Of a stretch of 64,000 nt of DNA, positions 47,885 through 57,866 are shown piece after piece. The DNA is taken from positions 4,898,001 to 4,962,000 of the forward strand of contig JAGUCH010000005.1 of NCBI GenBank assembly GCA_019096065.1, read 5' to 3'. The DNA is from Paracyclopina nana (Eukaryota > Arthropoda > Copepoda > Cyclopoida > Cyclopettidae). The position numbers and the translations under genes were made by a program. Positions within the stretch are counted from its first letter, which is position 1, and each line of letters begins with the position of its first letter. The notes beneath the pieces were generated by a model. It saw only the letters and a program-made list of their open reading frames with translations, made no database searches and was not told where the DNA came from.

Positions 47885-49870
47885 ATGACCTCGACGCAAC
47901 ACTATTTGGCCTTGCGGCCCTGCCTAGAGCTCCTCTCTGTTGGAGATCAAATTGGTGGTGAAGGTCAGGCCTTTTTCATTCCCCGTGGAGCCGTGACATC
48001 CACTCTGTTCCCCACGTCGACGATGGAAATTTTGAGGCTTGGGGAGCATCTTGAGCTGCAGCGCAGCCAGTCGAGGTCGACCTCATTTTTTCTCCTATTA
48101 ACGAGCGGAGGCATCGTTATTTACTTGTTATACAAGAGCTGCACATCCACCCACGAAGCCGTTGGAAGCAAGCAGCCTCATCATCAGAAAAGATCCAATT
48201 GGTCTAGTGGCCATAGTTGGCTTCGTTGGCTGTTCTTTGGGGACTCCAGAGGTGACCTCGGCCACTTTTTCGGTCCCCTCAATTCCATGGCGACAAAGCT
48301 GCCAAAGCGTTCAAAAGACACGGAGTACAAGGCAAGCCATGTCTCGAGGCTGCAGCAGCCCCAAAGCAACATAATATACGTCTCTCCATGCCCAAATTGT
48401 GTGCGAGGCGTGTGCAAAATCCGGAAGCACCATCAAATGCTCCTGCAAACGCATCCCCATCGTCAGTGGGTCACTGTCGTGGAGAGAGGTAGTGCAAGCA
48501 CTTCTGGATCTTCCTCACCAATCAAGTATAGAGATCAGCCATTCCTGTGGCCTCCGATGAGAACTGCCGAAAGTGCTGACGATGAAAGCTCTGAAGATGA
48601 TGGGAGTGTCGTAATCAATTTACCAGATAAAAAACGCAAATTTAGCCGCATACCTCCGGAGGGCAGAGAGCGGTCTCGAACGGCCTCCATAATTAAACGC
48701 GAGGACGAGTCAATGGAATCCATTGCTGGAGTCTCCGGATCCATGGTGGATCTGGTCAAAGGTGCTAGAGAGGTGCGACGACTCATTCGAGAGGCCTCGT
48801 TTGATAGCTTGGCCTCCGAATTCAGCCTTGATGTGAGCATCCACGAGGGCGTTGGTGATCACACCGCCAACCAATTCGATTCCATCTGCCAGGAAATCCA
48901 CCGGCTTAAAGACTCTTGCGATGCCATGAGCGAAAGCATCGATTTCAAACAGCCCACAACAACCACACATTCCCAAATGAAGCATTCGAAATCGGAGTAT
49001 TTCCCCAAGGAGCCATCTCCAGGATTAAGCGTAGATATGAGCTTGGACGGCAGTTCCAGTCCGGATTTGCGAAACTTGCACAAACTCATCCACTCAGCGC
49101 CGAGGAGCAAAGCTTTGTGGACGTTAACGCATAACACGGGCTTCAGTGACAACGACTCCAACTACTCGCCGATACATCGTGACACATCAGCCTCGCCTTT
49201 ACTGTATCGATCCTCGGCGTCGAGGTACAAGCTGGCGCTCAGTAGCAATACCAGCGATTGCGGAGAATGGGAATGGGACTCGGAGGGTCTGGATTCGTAC
49301 GCGGCTCACAACGCTGACTTGTCCTCAGTTCAAGACCATGAGAACTGGCTGCAAGATGAAGTGATGGAGTTGGACCTTGAAGCTGAGCTGCTCTCATCCA
49401 CGATGAGCAAACGACGAGGAAGTGGGTATTCCAGCACTGGATCCGACTTTTTGGACTCGTCCAGCTTGTACAACAAAGTGAGGTTACCACCAAGTGGAAG
49501 ATCTTCTGTGATGAGCCAAGACCTCGGAGGACACCAGGATCTGAAAAGCTTAATGACACTGAATATCAGTCGCAGTTCCAGTGCTAGTTCGTTGAAGGGA
49601 CTTGATAGTCCGTATTACTTCTACCACCCCAGACGCAGCAAGCGAAGCCCCTCTTCCGACGAATCCGGAATCGAAGACAAATCTGCGGAGTTTTCGTCCA
49701 TGATGTCATCACTGACGACTCCTTTGTCACCTGTGCACGAAGCTCGTGAAACAAATTCGCCCAAGCACAAAAGTAGCAAGGAAATTGGCGAAATGTCAGA
49801 AAATGATAAAACTCCATGTAGAGGCGGAGGAAACAAGGCACGACGTCGTTTGGGGCATGATATTTGCTAG
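47885..49870 (+). CDS. Unrecognised single-pass membrane protein, 661 aa
   Basis: I do not recognise this protein. It has one clear hydrophobic segment (about residues 67-84, FFLLLTSGGIVIYLLYKS), so it is probably anchored near the N-terminus. A small cysteine motif, CPNCVRGVC (169-177), follows. The rest is hydrophilic, Ser-rich and acidic, with repeated phospho-site-like patches, an REVRRLIREASFDSL segment near 298 and a basic tail (KARRRL). The exon starts just after a strong acceptor at 47860, and the frame is open from the acceptor to the ATG, so an upstream coding exon or a 5' UTR exon is possible. AAA precedes the ATG. The stop at 49868-49870 may be real, or a donor may be hidden near the end. 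Base composition matches the KIF26 exon. The layout is that of an organelle- or plasma-membrane-anchored scaffold, which is only an inference. Confidence 0.82.
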   Translation: MTSTQHYLALRPCLELLSVGDQIGGEGQAFFIPRGAVTSTLFPTSTMEILRLGEHLELQRSQSRSTSFFLLLTSGGIVIYLLYKSCTSTHEAVGSKQPHHQKRSNWSSGHSWLRWLFFGDSRGDLGHFFGPLNSMATKLPKRSKDTEYKASHVSRLQQPQSNIIYVSPCPNCVRGVCKIRKHHQMLLQTHPHRQWVTVVERGSASTSGSSSPIKYRDQPFLWPPMRTAESADDESSEDDGSVVINLPDKKRKFSRIPPEGRERSRTASIIKREDESMESIAGVSGSMVDLVKGAREVRRLIREASFDSLASEFSLDVSIHEGVGDHTANQFDSICQEIHRLKDSCDAMSESIDFKQPTTTTHSQMKHSKSEYFPKEPSPGLSVDMSLDGSSSPDLRNLHKLIHSAPRSKALWTLTHNTGFSDNDSNYSPIHRDTSASPLLYRSSASRYKLALSSNTSDCGEWEWDSEGLDSYAAHNADLSSVQDHENWLQDEVMELDLEAELLSSTMSKRRGSGYSSTGSDFLDSSSLYNKVRLPPSGRSSVMSQDLGGHQDLKSLMTLNISRSSSASSLKGLDSPYYFYHPRRSKRSPSSDESGIEDKSAEFSSMMSSLTTPLSPVHEARETNSPKHKSSKEIGEMSENDKTPCRGGGNKARRRLGHDIC

Positions 49871-51135
49871 ACAAACACACATCGAGTGCAATACTAGAAG
49901 CTTTACTGAATTGCTCAGTGCCAAAGACGCCGATGAAGTTATCATCACCGTATATTACATATATTGTTGGTTAAAGCGTAGTCACTCTTCATACAGCTAG
50001 CACGTGGCCCATATTCAAAGTACCATATATGAAATAACACTAACTAATTTCTTCCCATATCCAACACTGTTTTCTGAATGTATGAAATACATGCGCGCTT
50101 TAAATCATACAGTTTCACTGTATTGTAGCGTTGTGGGAGAAAAGTAATTCTACTAGTGAGGCCAAGAGGTTAATGTGAGCCTTGCCTGCTGGCTAAGCCA
50201 TCCCTCGAGCCAAGTCGCCTAATACCAAGAGATTACACCAAGATTTGACCGCCTTTGCTATGTAGCAGCCATTTCATCGGCCTTGGCCGCCGAACTTCGT
50301 GCTATATGATGTTGTTGACACGAAAATAATTATTTTTCCCTATTACTGAAGTAGTCTTATTTTTTCGTGGCTGCAGCCGCCATCTTGATGAGATGTTGCA
50401 GCTATATACTAGCATCAATGCATCATCACATAGTAACTTAATTCGTGCTTTCGTCATCGGCGCCGATCTAATCACATGCACTAGTGACTGCTGCGCACCT
50501 CATCAGGACACGATGCATTCGCCAGATTTTCTTCCCCATTACGACGAAGAAGACGAGATGCTTCCTGGCTCTAAGGAAAAATGCTCTCGGGTTGTCAGAT
50601 CAAACGCTAAAAGGTTGCAACATCTAGCAGATCTAGCGCCCCATTACTCGTAATCGTAATTTATGCTTACTATTGGAGTATGTTATGTGGGTCCTTTTTA
50701 GATATTTGCAAGCTACGCTTAATTCGATGTGTGATACGAAAACGCCGCATTTTTGAGCCAGCTTCCAAATGACACAACCCATTTTTTGCAAGCATGCAGC
50801 TCAGCTTAAAACCTGGCACTGCTGCATGGTGATGCACATAGCATCCCACTAAAAATTCATGACATGCGAGTGTCAAATGGTCTTTGGACTGATATAACCA
50901 TAAATATGGAGCACTTCTTCAAAATGCCTGCAGTAGCATATCCGCAAAGGCATTTTCCTTCTTCCCCCGCGCTAAAGTTGGGCTCTCTGGCTAATTTGGG
51001 TGAGTCTCCACAGAAGCAAGGAAAGGCATGCGAGCGACTTTCTTTTCGAAAACGATTCCCATACTGTGTATTGTTTTTAAAGTACTTTTAAGGTATACTG
51101 GATCTGACAAGAAGCAGCTTTTTCAAAGGCATCAT
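49871..51135. other. Intergenic / 3' region, one exon candidate
   Basis: Between the membrane-protein ORF (+) and the innexin stop codon (-). A coding-like segment at 50510-50653 is entered separately. Otherwise it is AT-rich DNA with no clear gene. Confidence 0.5.
50510..50653 (+). CDS. Candidate terminal exon, acidic then basic
   Basis: After a possible acceptor (CACCTCATCAG, ending 50509) a frame runs about 48 codons to a TAA at 50651-50653. It encodes an acidic run (HYDEEDEM) followed by a basic, Leu-containing tail (SNAKRLQHLADL). Codon choice looks more like coding DNA than the flanks. It could be the last exon of the upstream membrane-protein gene or a chance frame; I see no matching donor with a strong consensus near the end of that ORF. 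Confidence 0.22.
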   Translation, partial: TMHSPDFLPHYDEEDEMLPGSKEKCSRVVRSNAKRLQHLADLAPHYS

Positions 51136-52575
51136 TTAGGCTGCAATCAGAGGCTGCTTGGCTGCAGCTTGTGCATTATCATTGGCATCTTTCATGGCCT
51201 TGTAGAGCTCCTTGACGAACTCTCCAAACACGAGAGGTTCCATGTTTCTGCTCAGAATGTATAGCAATTTCCAATCGCCCAGCTCAAAATGGTTGCCCAT
51301 TTCTTCGAGGGGAAGATCATGTTGGTTCATGGTTTGCGATCGTAGGGTCATTCTGGTAGCAGCTGGAGTTACCAGGAGGAAAATGTGGTACAGCAAGCCC
51401 ACCACGGTGAGGCCAGACAAAATGATGAGCCAAAACCAGAGAAACACATAGATCTTCTCGTTGACAATGTTCACTGGAAGGACGCAGATAGCATCGTGGG
51501 TTTGGACTGTGCCAGAAGGACCGTACTTGTAGAACGAGCATTTCGTGACACGCGGAAACACAATGGACATGGGATCGATTCTCTTCTCAGGATCAGCCTC
51601 CAAAAATCCCAATGCAGTCACTCCATAGGTACTGTGGAAAAATGATAACTCTTAGTGTGATATTTGTCCGCTGCCAAGAGTGATGGCGCTGCTAAACATT
51701 TCAATATAAAGAGTTTCCAGATCTGAACGAATTGTTTTCTCTTGTAAAAAAGATTTTGGCATTTCTCATAAATTCTTGGGGATAAACAAGCCAATGCAAA
51801 CTTTTAGCTGCAAATGTTTTAAATATAAGACTGATTCGTATATAACTCAGAGTGTTCACCTGAACTCTCCACCTAGGAAGAAGTCAATAAAGTAGATTTG
51901 GCCCACAACATTGAGCAAATTGAGAAACTCAATCAAAAGCATCTTCAAGGCCCAGAAGTTGTGAGTGTGAAGGCTTTCCACGATGTAATTTGCCAAAACT
52001 CTCTCCTTCTCCGTTCTTTCATCCTTGACGAGTATGAGTTGATTGAGGCCAGCAATGATATTCTGCACTTTTCCTCCCTCCCAAGCTTTGAAGAGCAAGT
52101 GGGGGAAATAGAAGAGGGTTCCCTGCAATCAAAGACAATTTAAGCAGCAATTTTCACCGAGGATATCGCCACCCAGGCCAACCTGCAGAAAAAGCACAAA
52201 TGGCACCCATTGGTAATATGCTTTGTGCGTGACCTCATCTTCCAAGGGATTGTAGTTGCCAACTCCAATGTGAGCCGAATCGTAGCCAATTTTGGAATTC
52301 CAGTGCTTGGGCAGGGTGAAGGTGGTCAAAACGTAGCAGTAGGTGTTAATGACATTCTGCGGTATCGTCCAGGAGTCCACGGCTCCCTCCATGACACACG
52401 AGATGCTGTTTCCATTACCTATCCATTCGAGGCAAGTCACGAGGAGCGAAGAGGCGAAGAAAATGATACAGGTCACTCGAAAGTGAAGCCTGTTCACCAC
52501 TCCCTCAGTTGTTGGCTCGCGTAGCTTTCGAGTAAAGGGCACTTGATCCTTGAGCGTGCCAAACAAGCCCAACAT
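51136..52575 (-). CDS. Innexin gap-junction protein, three exons
   Basis: Minus-strand exons 52575-52183, 52122-51860 and 51631-51136 join to 383 aa, normal for innexins. Introns are 60 and 228 bp; the first donor is a weak GTTGGC. The protein has four hydrophobic segments (about 34-50, 120-140, 190-215, 280-305) and the family signature YYQWVPFVLFLQ (120-131), followed by FYFPHLLFKAWEGG and VGQIYFIDFFLGGEF. Each extracellular loop carries a cysteine pair: C60/C80 and C250/C268. Six such subunits form a hemichannel in the plasma membrane, and paired hemichannels link neighbouring cells. The N-terminus is longer and more divergent than in innexin-2 or shaking-B types, so I do not assign a numbered paralogue. 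An acceptor-like TAATTTCAG just upstream suggests a 5' UTR intron. Confidence 0.96.
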
Positions 52576-53040
52576 CTTGGTAATTCAACTTCTGCTGAAA
52601 TTAAGGTAGCCGGAACAAACACTGCTTCTTTACTGTTTAGCATATCTTGCACTGCGGCTGATAAGAGCTGCCATTTTGCTAGGGAGGATTTTTTGCTTCT
52701 TCCCACCAACCATGAGCAATCTCCTGATGAAATTCCCCTACTGTACCTTATACTGCAGGCATGAAATTTAGTAGTATATGCGAGCTCGGAGCAGTGACGA
52801 CATCACTCGTTGTGCACAGCTTTTTTGTTTATACGATATGTGGAAAGAAACTAGTTTGAGACTTGCTATTGCTACTAAAGTGAAAAAAGGGCGAAAAAAT
52901 GAGAGAAAATGGCGGTATTCAAGTTGAAGCAAAAATTCAATTACGTCCTCCAACAAAGCGCGTTGAAATTGTCCCTCCTTAAAACCGCGCAATCGTGACC
53001 CCACTAAGTGTTTTCGCTCTTGCCGCCAAACTGATTTTTG
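52576..53040. other. Probable innexin 5' region
   Basis: Upstream of the innexin start on the minus strand. It contains a likely 5' UTR splice acceptor and otherwise no recognisable feature. Confidence 0.4.
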
Positions 53041-54260
53041 GCTTACCTAAAAATTACTGTAATTTATGGCCGATAATTTGTCTATCATGACTTATAAAAG
53101 TATGATTTTCAACTTATTTGCCAATCGAATAAGTTGGCCGTAACTGACACAAATTATTTTCAAATTATTATAATTTATGGAAATAATTTGGTGATAAATG
53201 AAATCATCACAAATTACAATAATTTGACCAATGGACAACTTACAAAACCAATTGCAATTGAATTTTTCAGTTGCTTATAAGGGATGGTTTTAAGGTGACC
53301 AATAATTTAACAATTGACCCCAATGAATTCAGCTGCCGAAATATTCAGCTGCCAAAATAATAAATAAATTCGCCAAATCAAAGGTGGATAAAACCAAAGT
53401 TAAAAAAACTGCCTACAAAGATAAAATCATTAAAAATCACTGCAATCCAACGTTCAAGATGCAAAAAGCTTGTCTCCTGAGATTCCTGGAGCAGAATACA
53501 CTCAGGTGATTGTAATTTATTTGATAAAAAGCCTGCCTGTCACCCACTTGGCTTTGGATGATGCTTTGGTATGCTTAAAAAACCCGATTTTGGAAATAGT
53601 CAACTTCAATCCAATGGTTGGGTTTTCAAGTAAGAGGAGCGACCTAGCGATCGGCATGAAAGTTCAGTCTTAGCAAAGGTACATTTCAAATGAAAAAAAT
53701 TAATAATCAGCTGATAATTACTTCAAAGGGACAAGCCTTCTTCTAAGAGAGCAGAAGAGGAAACAACTACTGAAAGAGATGACAAGACAGTTCTTGACTA
53801 TGAGAAGCTAGAGCTGCTCCAAGCAGAGAGGGATTGTATCAAGTGTTCAAGTTTGATAATGGCAATATTACCTTATTTCAACAAAATATCAAATGCTTAT
53901 TTCTCATTCAACCTATGAATTGCATTAAATAAAACATTCTATGGTATATAGCAATATGAAAATGACTATTTTTTTCAAGCGACTGATTTTCAGCTTACAA
54001 TGTTGTATAAACAAATTATAATCAACTTTATAATTTGACATTGAGCAAAACTAATGTTTTTCTGACAACTTACATTACCGAAATTTTTCAACTTATAATT
54101 GAATTTATAAGATGCAATAAATAGTTATTTCAGAGAAATTTTCAAAATGATCTTCAACTTACATGACCAACTTATATGTCACATATCACTATATAAAAAA
54201 CTTGGCATTAAGGCTTACCAAATCCAACTTACATCCAACTTAGATCCAACTGAAGGTAAG
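53041..54260. repeat. AT-rich repeat block with recurrent CAACTTA motifs, possible transposon remnant
   Basis: The motif CAACTTAC or CAACTTAT recurs at least seven times, concentrated near 53110-53240 and 54060-54240, together with many AATTTATAA and AATAATTTG variants. GGCTTACC occurs near both edges (about 53040 and 54210) in direct orientation. Clustering of short motifs at two ends, around a more complex middle, resembles subterminal repeats of a decayed DNA transposon. I could not find convincing terminal inverted repeats. Two protein-like but short frames lie in the middle. Confidence 0.4.
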
Positions 54261-55270
54261 GCGAAATACTTAGTGGGGGAGACTCGCGGGTATAGCATGT
54301 ACCCTTTTTCACTCGGCTTTCCAACTTCCATCTCCTCAATATTTGCTGCCCATTTTTTTGCCCAACTCTAAAAAATGCCTTCTTAGGGCTGCTGAAAGCT
54401 TTGACCAGCAGTCCTGCTACAATTGTTGTAGCAGAAAGCGCAATATTGCGACTAAATGGAGCCATAAAGCATGTAGTAAAGTGTAACCTATTTTTCGGGT
54501 ATAATTCCTTTAATTCTCACTTTTAGCGCGCGATGCTATTTTCTGGCTTGTTCCTTGTGCAAAGAAGAGTGGTTGGTGCTTTCTGTGCATTTTATTGCTA
54601 ACTACACTTCTTCTTGTTCCTCGTCACAGAGGCGAAATGTCTCCCTTTCTTCTTCTTTATTTGACACAGTAAATTCCACTTTTGCCAAGGAGAAGTAGAG
54701 GAGAAAAGTTGAAACGTACTCACGAGCAATCGCAATATCCCTCTAAGACATTTGATCCACCCAACAAAAAAGTTTTCAAAACGGAGTCATCAAGCTCGTG
54801 TTCCCGACTGGTGCAGCGTTTATGTGTCAGTGACAGGGTCTGCGTTTGTACAAATTCGGCCAGAAAACAATGAATGTAACTTGAAATGACTGGAAGTTTA
54901 CTTTTGTGCGACAAACCTGCTCAAACAGCAGAATTTATGTTGTGTTCATCTACATCCCTCACTTATTGTATGTCCTGAATGAGCCTTCAACTCCTAAGAA
55001 GATGCCAGACATAGTATACTATCATCTGGTGCAAAAAATCAGATCAACTTTAAAGTAAATAATCTGCAAATTGGTGTGCTAAAGTTGGCATATATTTATT
55101 TTTTGGTCAAACTTAAAATTAACTTTTGGCCAACAAGCTTATTATTAGCTGGGCATGGTTTTAAAAATGAGCACTGCAATACCGAAAAATGACAAAAAAG
55201 TTGAACTCGTTGAGAGCCACACATTAAGCTAGTCATTTCTGTCAAATCCGGGTAATCATTTTCAATTATT
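54261..55270. other. Non-coding stretch, nothing recognised
   Basis: Short frames only and no tRNA or transposon ends. It abuts the hairpin/tRNA repeat array at 55271. Confidence 0.5.
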
Positions 55271-55297
55271 GGAGGGCGGGCCGAAGGCCCGCCCTCC
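55271..55297. repeat. Perfect GC-rich hairpin, 12-bp stem
   Basis: Arm GGAGGGCGGGCC, loop GAA, then the exact complementary arm. It marks one end of repeat unit 1 and stands out in AT-rich surroundings. Confidence 0.95.
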
Positions 55298-55416
55298 ACA
55301 TTTCGCTGTGACCTACGTCGCTCCCCAGTTTTGAGACAGGAAACTGCACCAGGAAACCAAACCAGGATATCGACCAGGAAGTAAATTGCAATCCAGAAAA
55401 AGACAGAAAAATAACT

Positions 55417-55487
55417 GCCTGGTCCGGGATTTGAACCCAGGTCAGACAGCATTGAAATCTGACACTCTGTCACTGAGCCACCTAAGC
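55417..55487 (-). pseudogene. tRNA-like sequence (SINE head), copy 1
   Basis: The minus strand carries an A-box-like GGCTCAGTGACAGAGT and a B box GGTTCAAATCC. The D stem (GCTC/GAGT) and a five-pair T stem with a seven-base loop form, but the acceptor stem has mismatches and the anticodon loop would be 11 bases. It is therefore not a working tRNA; the internal promoter boxes remain recognisable. Confidence 0.75.
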
Positions 55488-55586
55488 AATACACAAAATT
55501 TGCTACTTAGATCAGTATGATTCAAAGAAAAAGTTGAGCAAATGTTTAAGATTGCCTCTGCCTCTAGCAAATTATGTATGTCAGCC

Positions 55587-55625
55587 GCATTCAGCCCAGT
55601 GGCCGTAGGCCTCTGGGCTGAATGC
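55587..55625. repeat. Second hairpin of unit 1, 18-bp stem
   Basis: Arms of 18 bp (GCATTCAGCCCAGTGGCC and its near complement, one mismatch) around the loop GTA. The core is again GGCC-N3-GGCC. Confidence 0.92.
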
Positions 55626-55754
55626 AGCAGTTACTGTTTTTCCAAAGATTGGAAAATAACTTCATCCCATTAAACACAAACTGCAATGCTTTATACAAGG
55701 TGATTGATGCATTTTATTGGAAGTGGGCAAAAGGCCAGCCCCCACACATTTTTT

Positions 55755-56090
55755 GGAGGGCGGGCCAAAGGCCCGCTCTCCACATTTTGCTGTGACCTAT
55801 GTCGCTCCCCCGTTTGACACAGGAAACTGCACAAGGATATCAACCAGGAAGTAATTTGCAATCCAGAAAAAGACAGAAAAAGACAAAAGAACTGCCTGCA
55901 CCGGGATTTGAACCTGGATTTGACTGCTTAGTAGTCCCTAGTCCGACACTCTGTCACTGAGCCACCAAAGCAATACATTAATTTTTCAACTCAAATCAGC
56001 ATGATTCAAAGAAAAAATTGAGCAAATGTTTAAGATTGCCTCCACCTCTAACATATAATGTATGTCGGCCGTTCAGCCCAGTGGCCGTAG
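55755..56090 (-). repeat. tRNA/hairpin composite repeat, unit 2
   Basis: It repeats the block order of unit 1: hairpin (55755-55781, one G-T pair, loop AAA), tRNA-like head, body and a second hairpin. The second hairpin is cut short and fused directly to the start of a third unit. Confidence 0.75.
55894..55971 (-). pseudogene. tRNA-like sequence (SINE head), copy 2
   Basis: Same A-box (GGCTCAGTGACAGAGT) and B-box (GGTTCAAATCC) as copy 1, but the segment between them is longer and different (it contains GGGACTACTAAGC). Acceptor-stem pairing is imperfect. It is not expected to be a functional tRNA. Confidence 0.7.
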
Positions 56091-56136
56091 GCCACATTTC
56101 GCTTTGACCTAAGTCGCTACCCCCTTTGACACAGGC
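56091..56136 (-). repeat. tRNA/hairpin repeat, unit 3 fragment
   Basis: It starts inside the GTGGCCGTAGGCCAC core and continues with the ATTTCGCTTTGACCTA and TTTGACACAGG blocks of the unit, then similarity stops. Units 2 and 3 thus share one hairpin core. Confidence 0.7.
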
Positions 56137-56599
56137 TTGGGCTAGAAAAGCTGTACTCAAGTTTTCACATTCAAAAATCCACTCTCAGCTCTTTAACTGC
56201 CCTACTTTATGATCCCCAGCTATATATTATCTATTTATATATGTAAACAATTTATAAAACAAGCTATCAAAATAGCTGAGCAAATTTTGTGAAGGAAAAA
56301 TCGAGAAGCAACTTTGCAGGCTCAATGCTACGACTATATATGATGGAAAGTAATTTTCAAATGTTAATGAAGTTACCAGACCAGGCAATCTTGACTTAGC
56401 ATCTGATCCATTACTTTGAAGGCTTGGGTTGAGAGGCCCTCAGTAATGCAAGAGTAGTTGAAAGTGTTAATCAATGAATTAAAAATTGTGCATTTTGAAT
56501 TTGGCACTTTTTGAGCTAAAACATATGAATCTTCAAGTTTTGTCTGGTATCTCTTATAGAGACTCTACTTTAAAAAGGAGTCCTAACAAAAATCAAACT

Positions 56600-56672
56600 G
56601 TATCGGTAGCTCAGTCAATAGAGCGCCAGTCTCTTAATCTACATGTTGAGGTTTCAATCCCCATACAAGAAC
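56600..56672 (+). pseudogene. tRNA-Lys(CTT)-like sequence, copy 3
   Basis: It contains TAGCTCAGTCAATAGAGC (D arm), a CTCTTAA anticodon loop as in tRNA-Lys(CTT), and a B-box-like GGTTTCAATCC. The anticodon stem is broken and the acceptor stem only partly pairs. The sequence after it (TTTTCCTCC...GGATTTACTTCTTGG) resembles the body after copies 1 and 2, suggesting the same SINE family on the opposite strand. Confidence 0.65.
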
Positions 56673-57674
56673 AAGGCATTTTCCTCCTTTTTTCTTCTTG
56701 GATTTACTTCTTGGACAAAATCATGGTCAAATAGAGGAGCAACAAACCTTATAAAATACTTCATAATGTTTGTCACTTGATAAAGTAAAACGTCAGAGCT
56801 TTTAGGTATGTGTAGTTATATGAACTGCGACGAATTGGTAAACTGAATTATGCATGAGAAAATTACTTTCCATCATATAAAAAAGATTTCCTATGCTAAA
56901 TATACCTATTTTCAAAGCCCTAGATTCAAAGATATTATCAAGTTTTTGAGGACTATTTCTAAAAATTAGGGACAATTCACTACTTTTGGGCTGGCTTTTT
57001 CCAATTTTCTGAGCTTTTGCCATGCCAGTACAACAACTATAGCATGGCCATCATGATTACCAGAAAATTCTTTTTCCTCAATTCAGTGCAAGAAATGGCT
57101 AATTTGTCAAAAAACTGGCTCTTTTTATAGAACCCACTCTAGATGAACTTGTTTGTTTTGAACTCACACAGAGTGGAGCTGCCAAAAGTAAGGCTATTTT
57201 TTCTTATTCGATCCTTCATGCTCAGGTCTGGATATGATGTGACTCATGATCCAAAATTTCTTGACTTTCATGAATCTTGCTCAAAAGGGTACCATTCTGT
57301 TCCTTGAATCAATTGTACTGTTACAAGCTCAAAAAGAGAGCTTTCTTTGACATTTTGTTGCCAACAACTCTAAAAAACGTTTTGTTTACTTTTTGTTCGA
57401 AGCGCTATTTTTGCCGCAATTGCTATGCACGCTTACTCGTACGCCAAAGAACCAAAAATTCAGCACCATCTATTGCATTTTGTCTGTCTTTTGCTCCCCA
57501 TAATTCAGGTTACCAATCCAAATCTGCTCTTTTATATCACATTATTTCTAAGCATTTTTGGGGATATTTTAAAAATACTTAATAGCCCTGGAATAAAATT
57601 AAAGGGATTTAAAGTAATTTTATTCCCCTCTAATCCATGGAACTAATCCAAATTAGAAGTTAGAAAAAAGAGAG

Positions 57675-57745
57675 AAACTATCTAGATTCGAACCTCAGAT
57701 TGTTAGATTAGTATTCCAATGCTCTAACCATTGAGCTATGGGAAC
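57675..57745 (-). pseudogene. tRNA-like sequence, copy 4
   Basis: The minus strand has TAGCTCAATGGTTAGAGC, a five-pair anticodon stem with a seven-base loop (ATACTAA), and GGTTCGAATC. D and anticodon arms fold well, but the T and acceptor stems do not, so a working tRNA is unlikely. Confidence 0.6.
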
Positions 57746-57802
57746 TTCATGTTAATTGGCTGCTATTACAGCCAGATAAAGAAATCAGAAAAAGTTAAGG
57801 AA

Positions 57803-57866
57803 TGACTGGGATTTCAACCTCAGTTGGCTGAATCCGAAACCCATCGCTCTAATAGGAGCTCCTCTA
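57803..57866 (-). pseudogene. tRNA-like sequence, copy 5
   Basis: The minus strand has GAGCTCCTATTAGAGC, a TTTCGGA loop resembling tRNA-Arg(TCG), and GGTTGAAATCCC as a B box. It lies 57 bp from copy 4 in the same orientation. It is degenerate. Confidence 0.5.

Larger units (their letters stand above)
55271..55625 (-). repeat. tRNA/hairpin composite repeat, unit 1
   Basis: In plus-strand order: GC-rich hairpin; ATTTCGCTGTGACCTA-type block; CAGGAAACTGCAC; AATCCAGAAAAAGACAGAAA; tRNA-like head (55417-55487, minus); TTGAGCAAATGTTTAAGATT block; second hairpin at 55587-55625. Every block recurs in the same order in unit 2. Read on the minus strand it is tRNA head then body, the order of a tRNA-derived SINE. 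Confidence 0.75.

Noticed and set aside
55096..55494. 132-codon minus-strand ORF across repeat unit 1
   Set aside because: It reads through hairpin and tRNA-like sequence; the equivalent frame is not open in unit 2.
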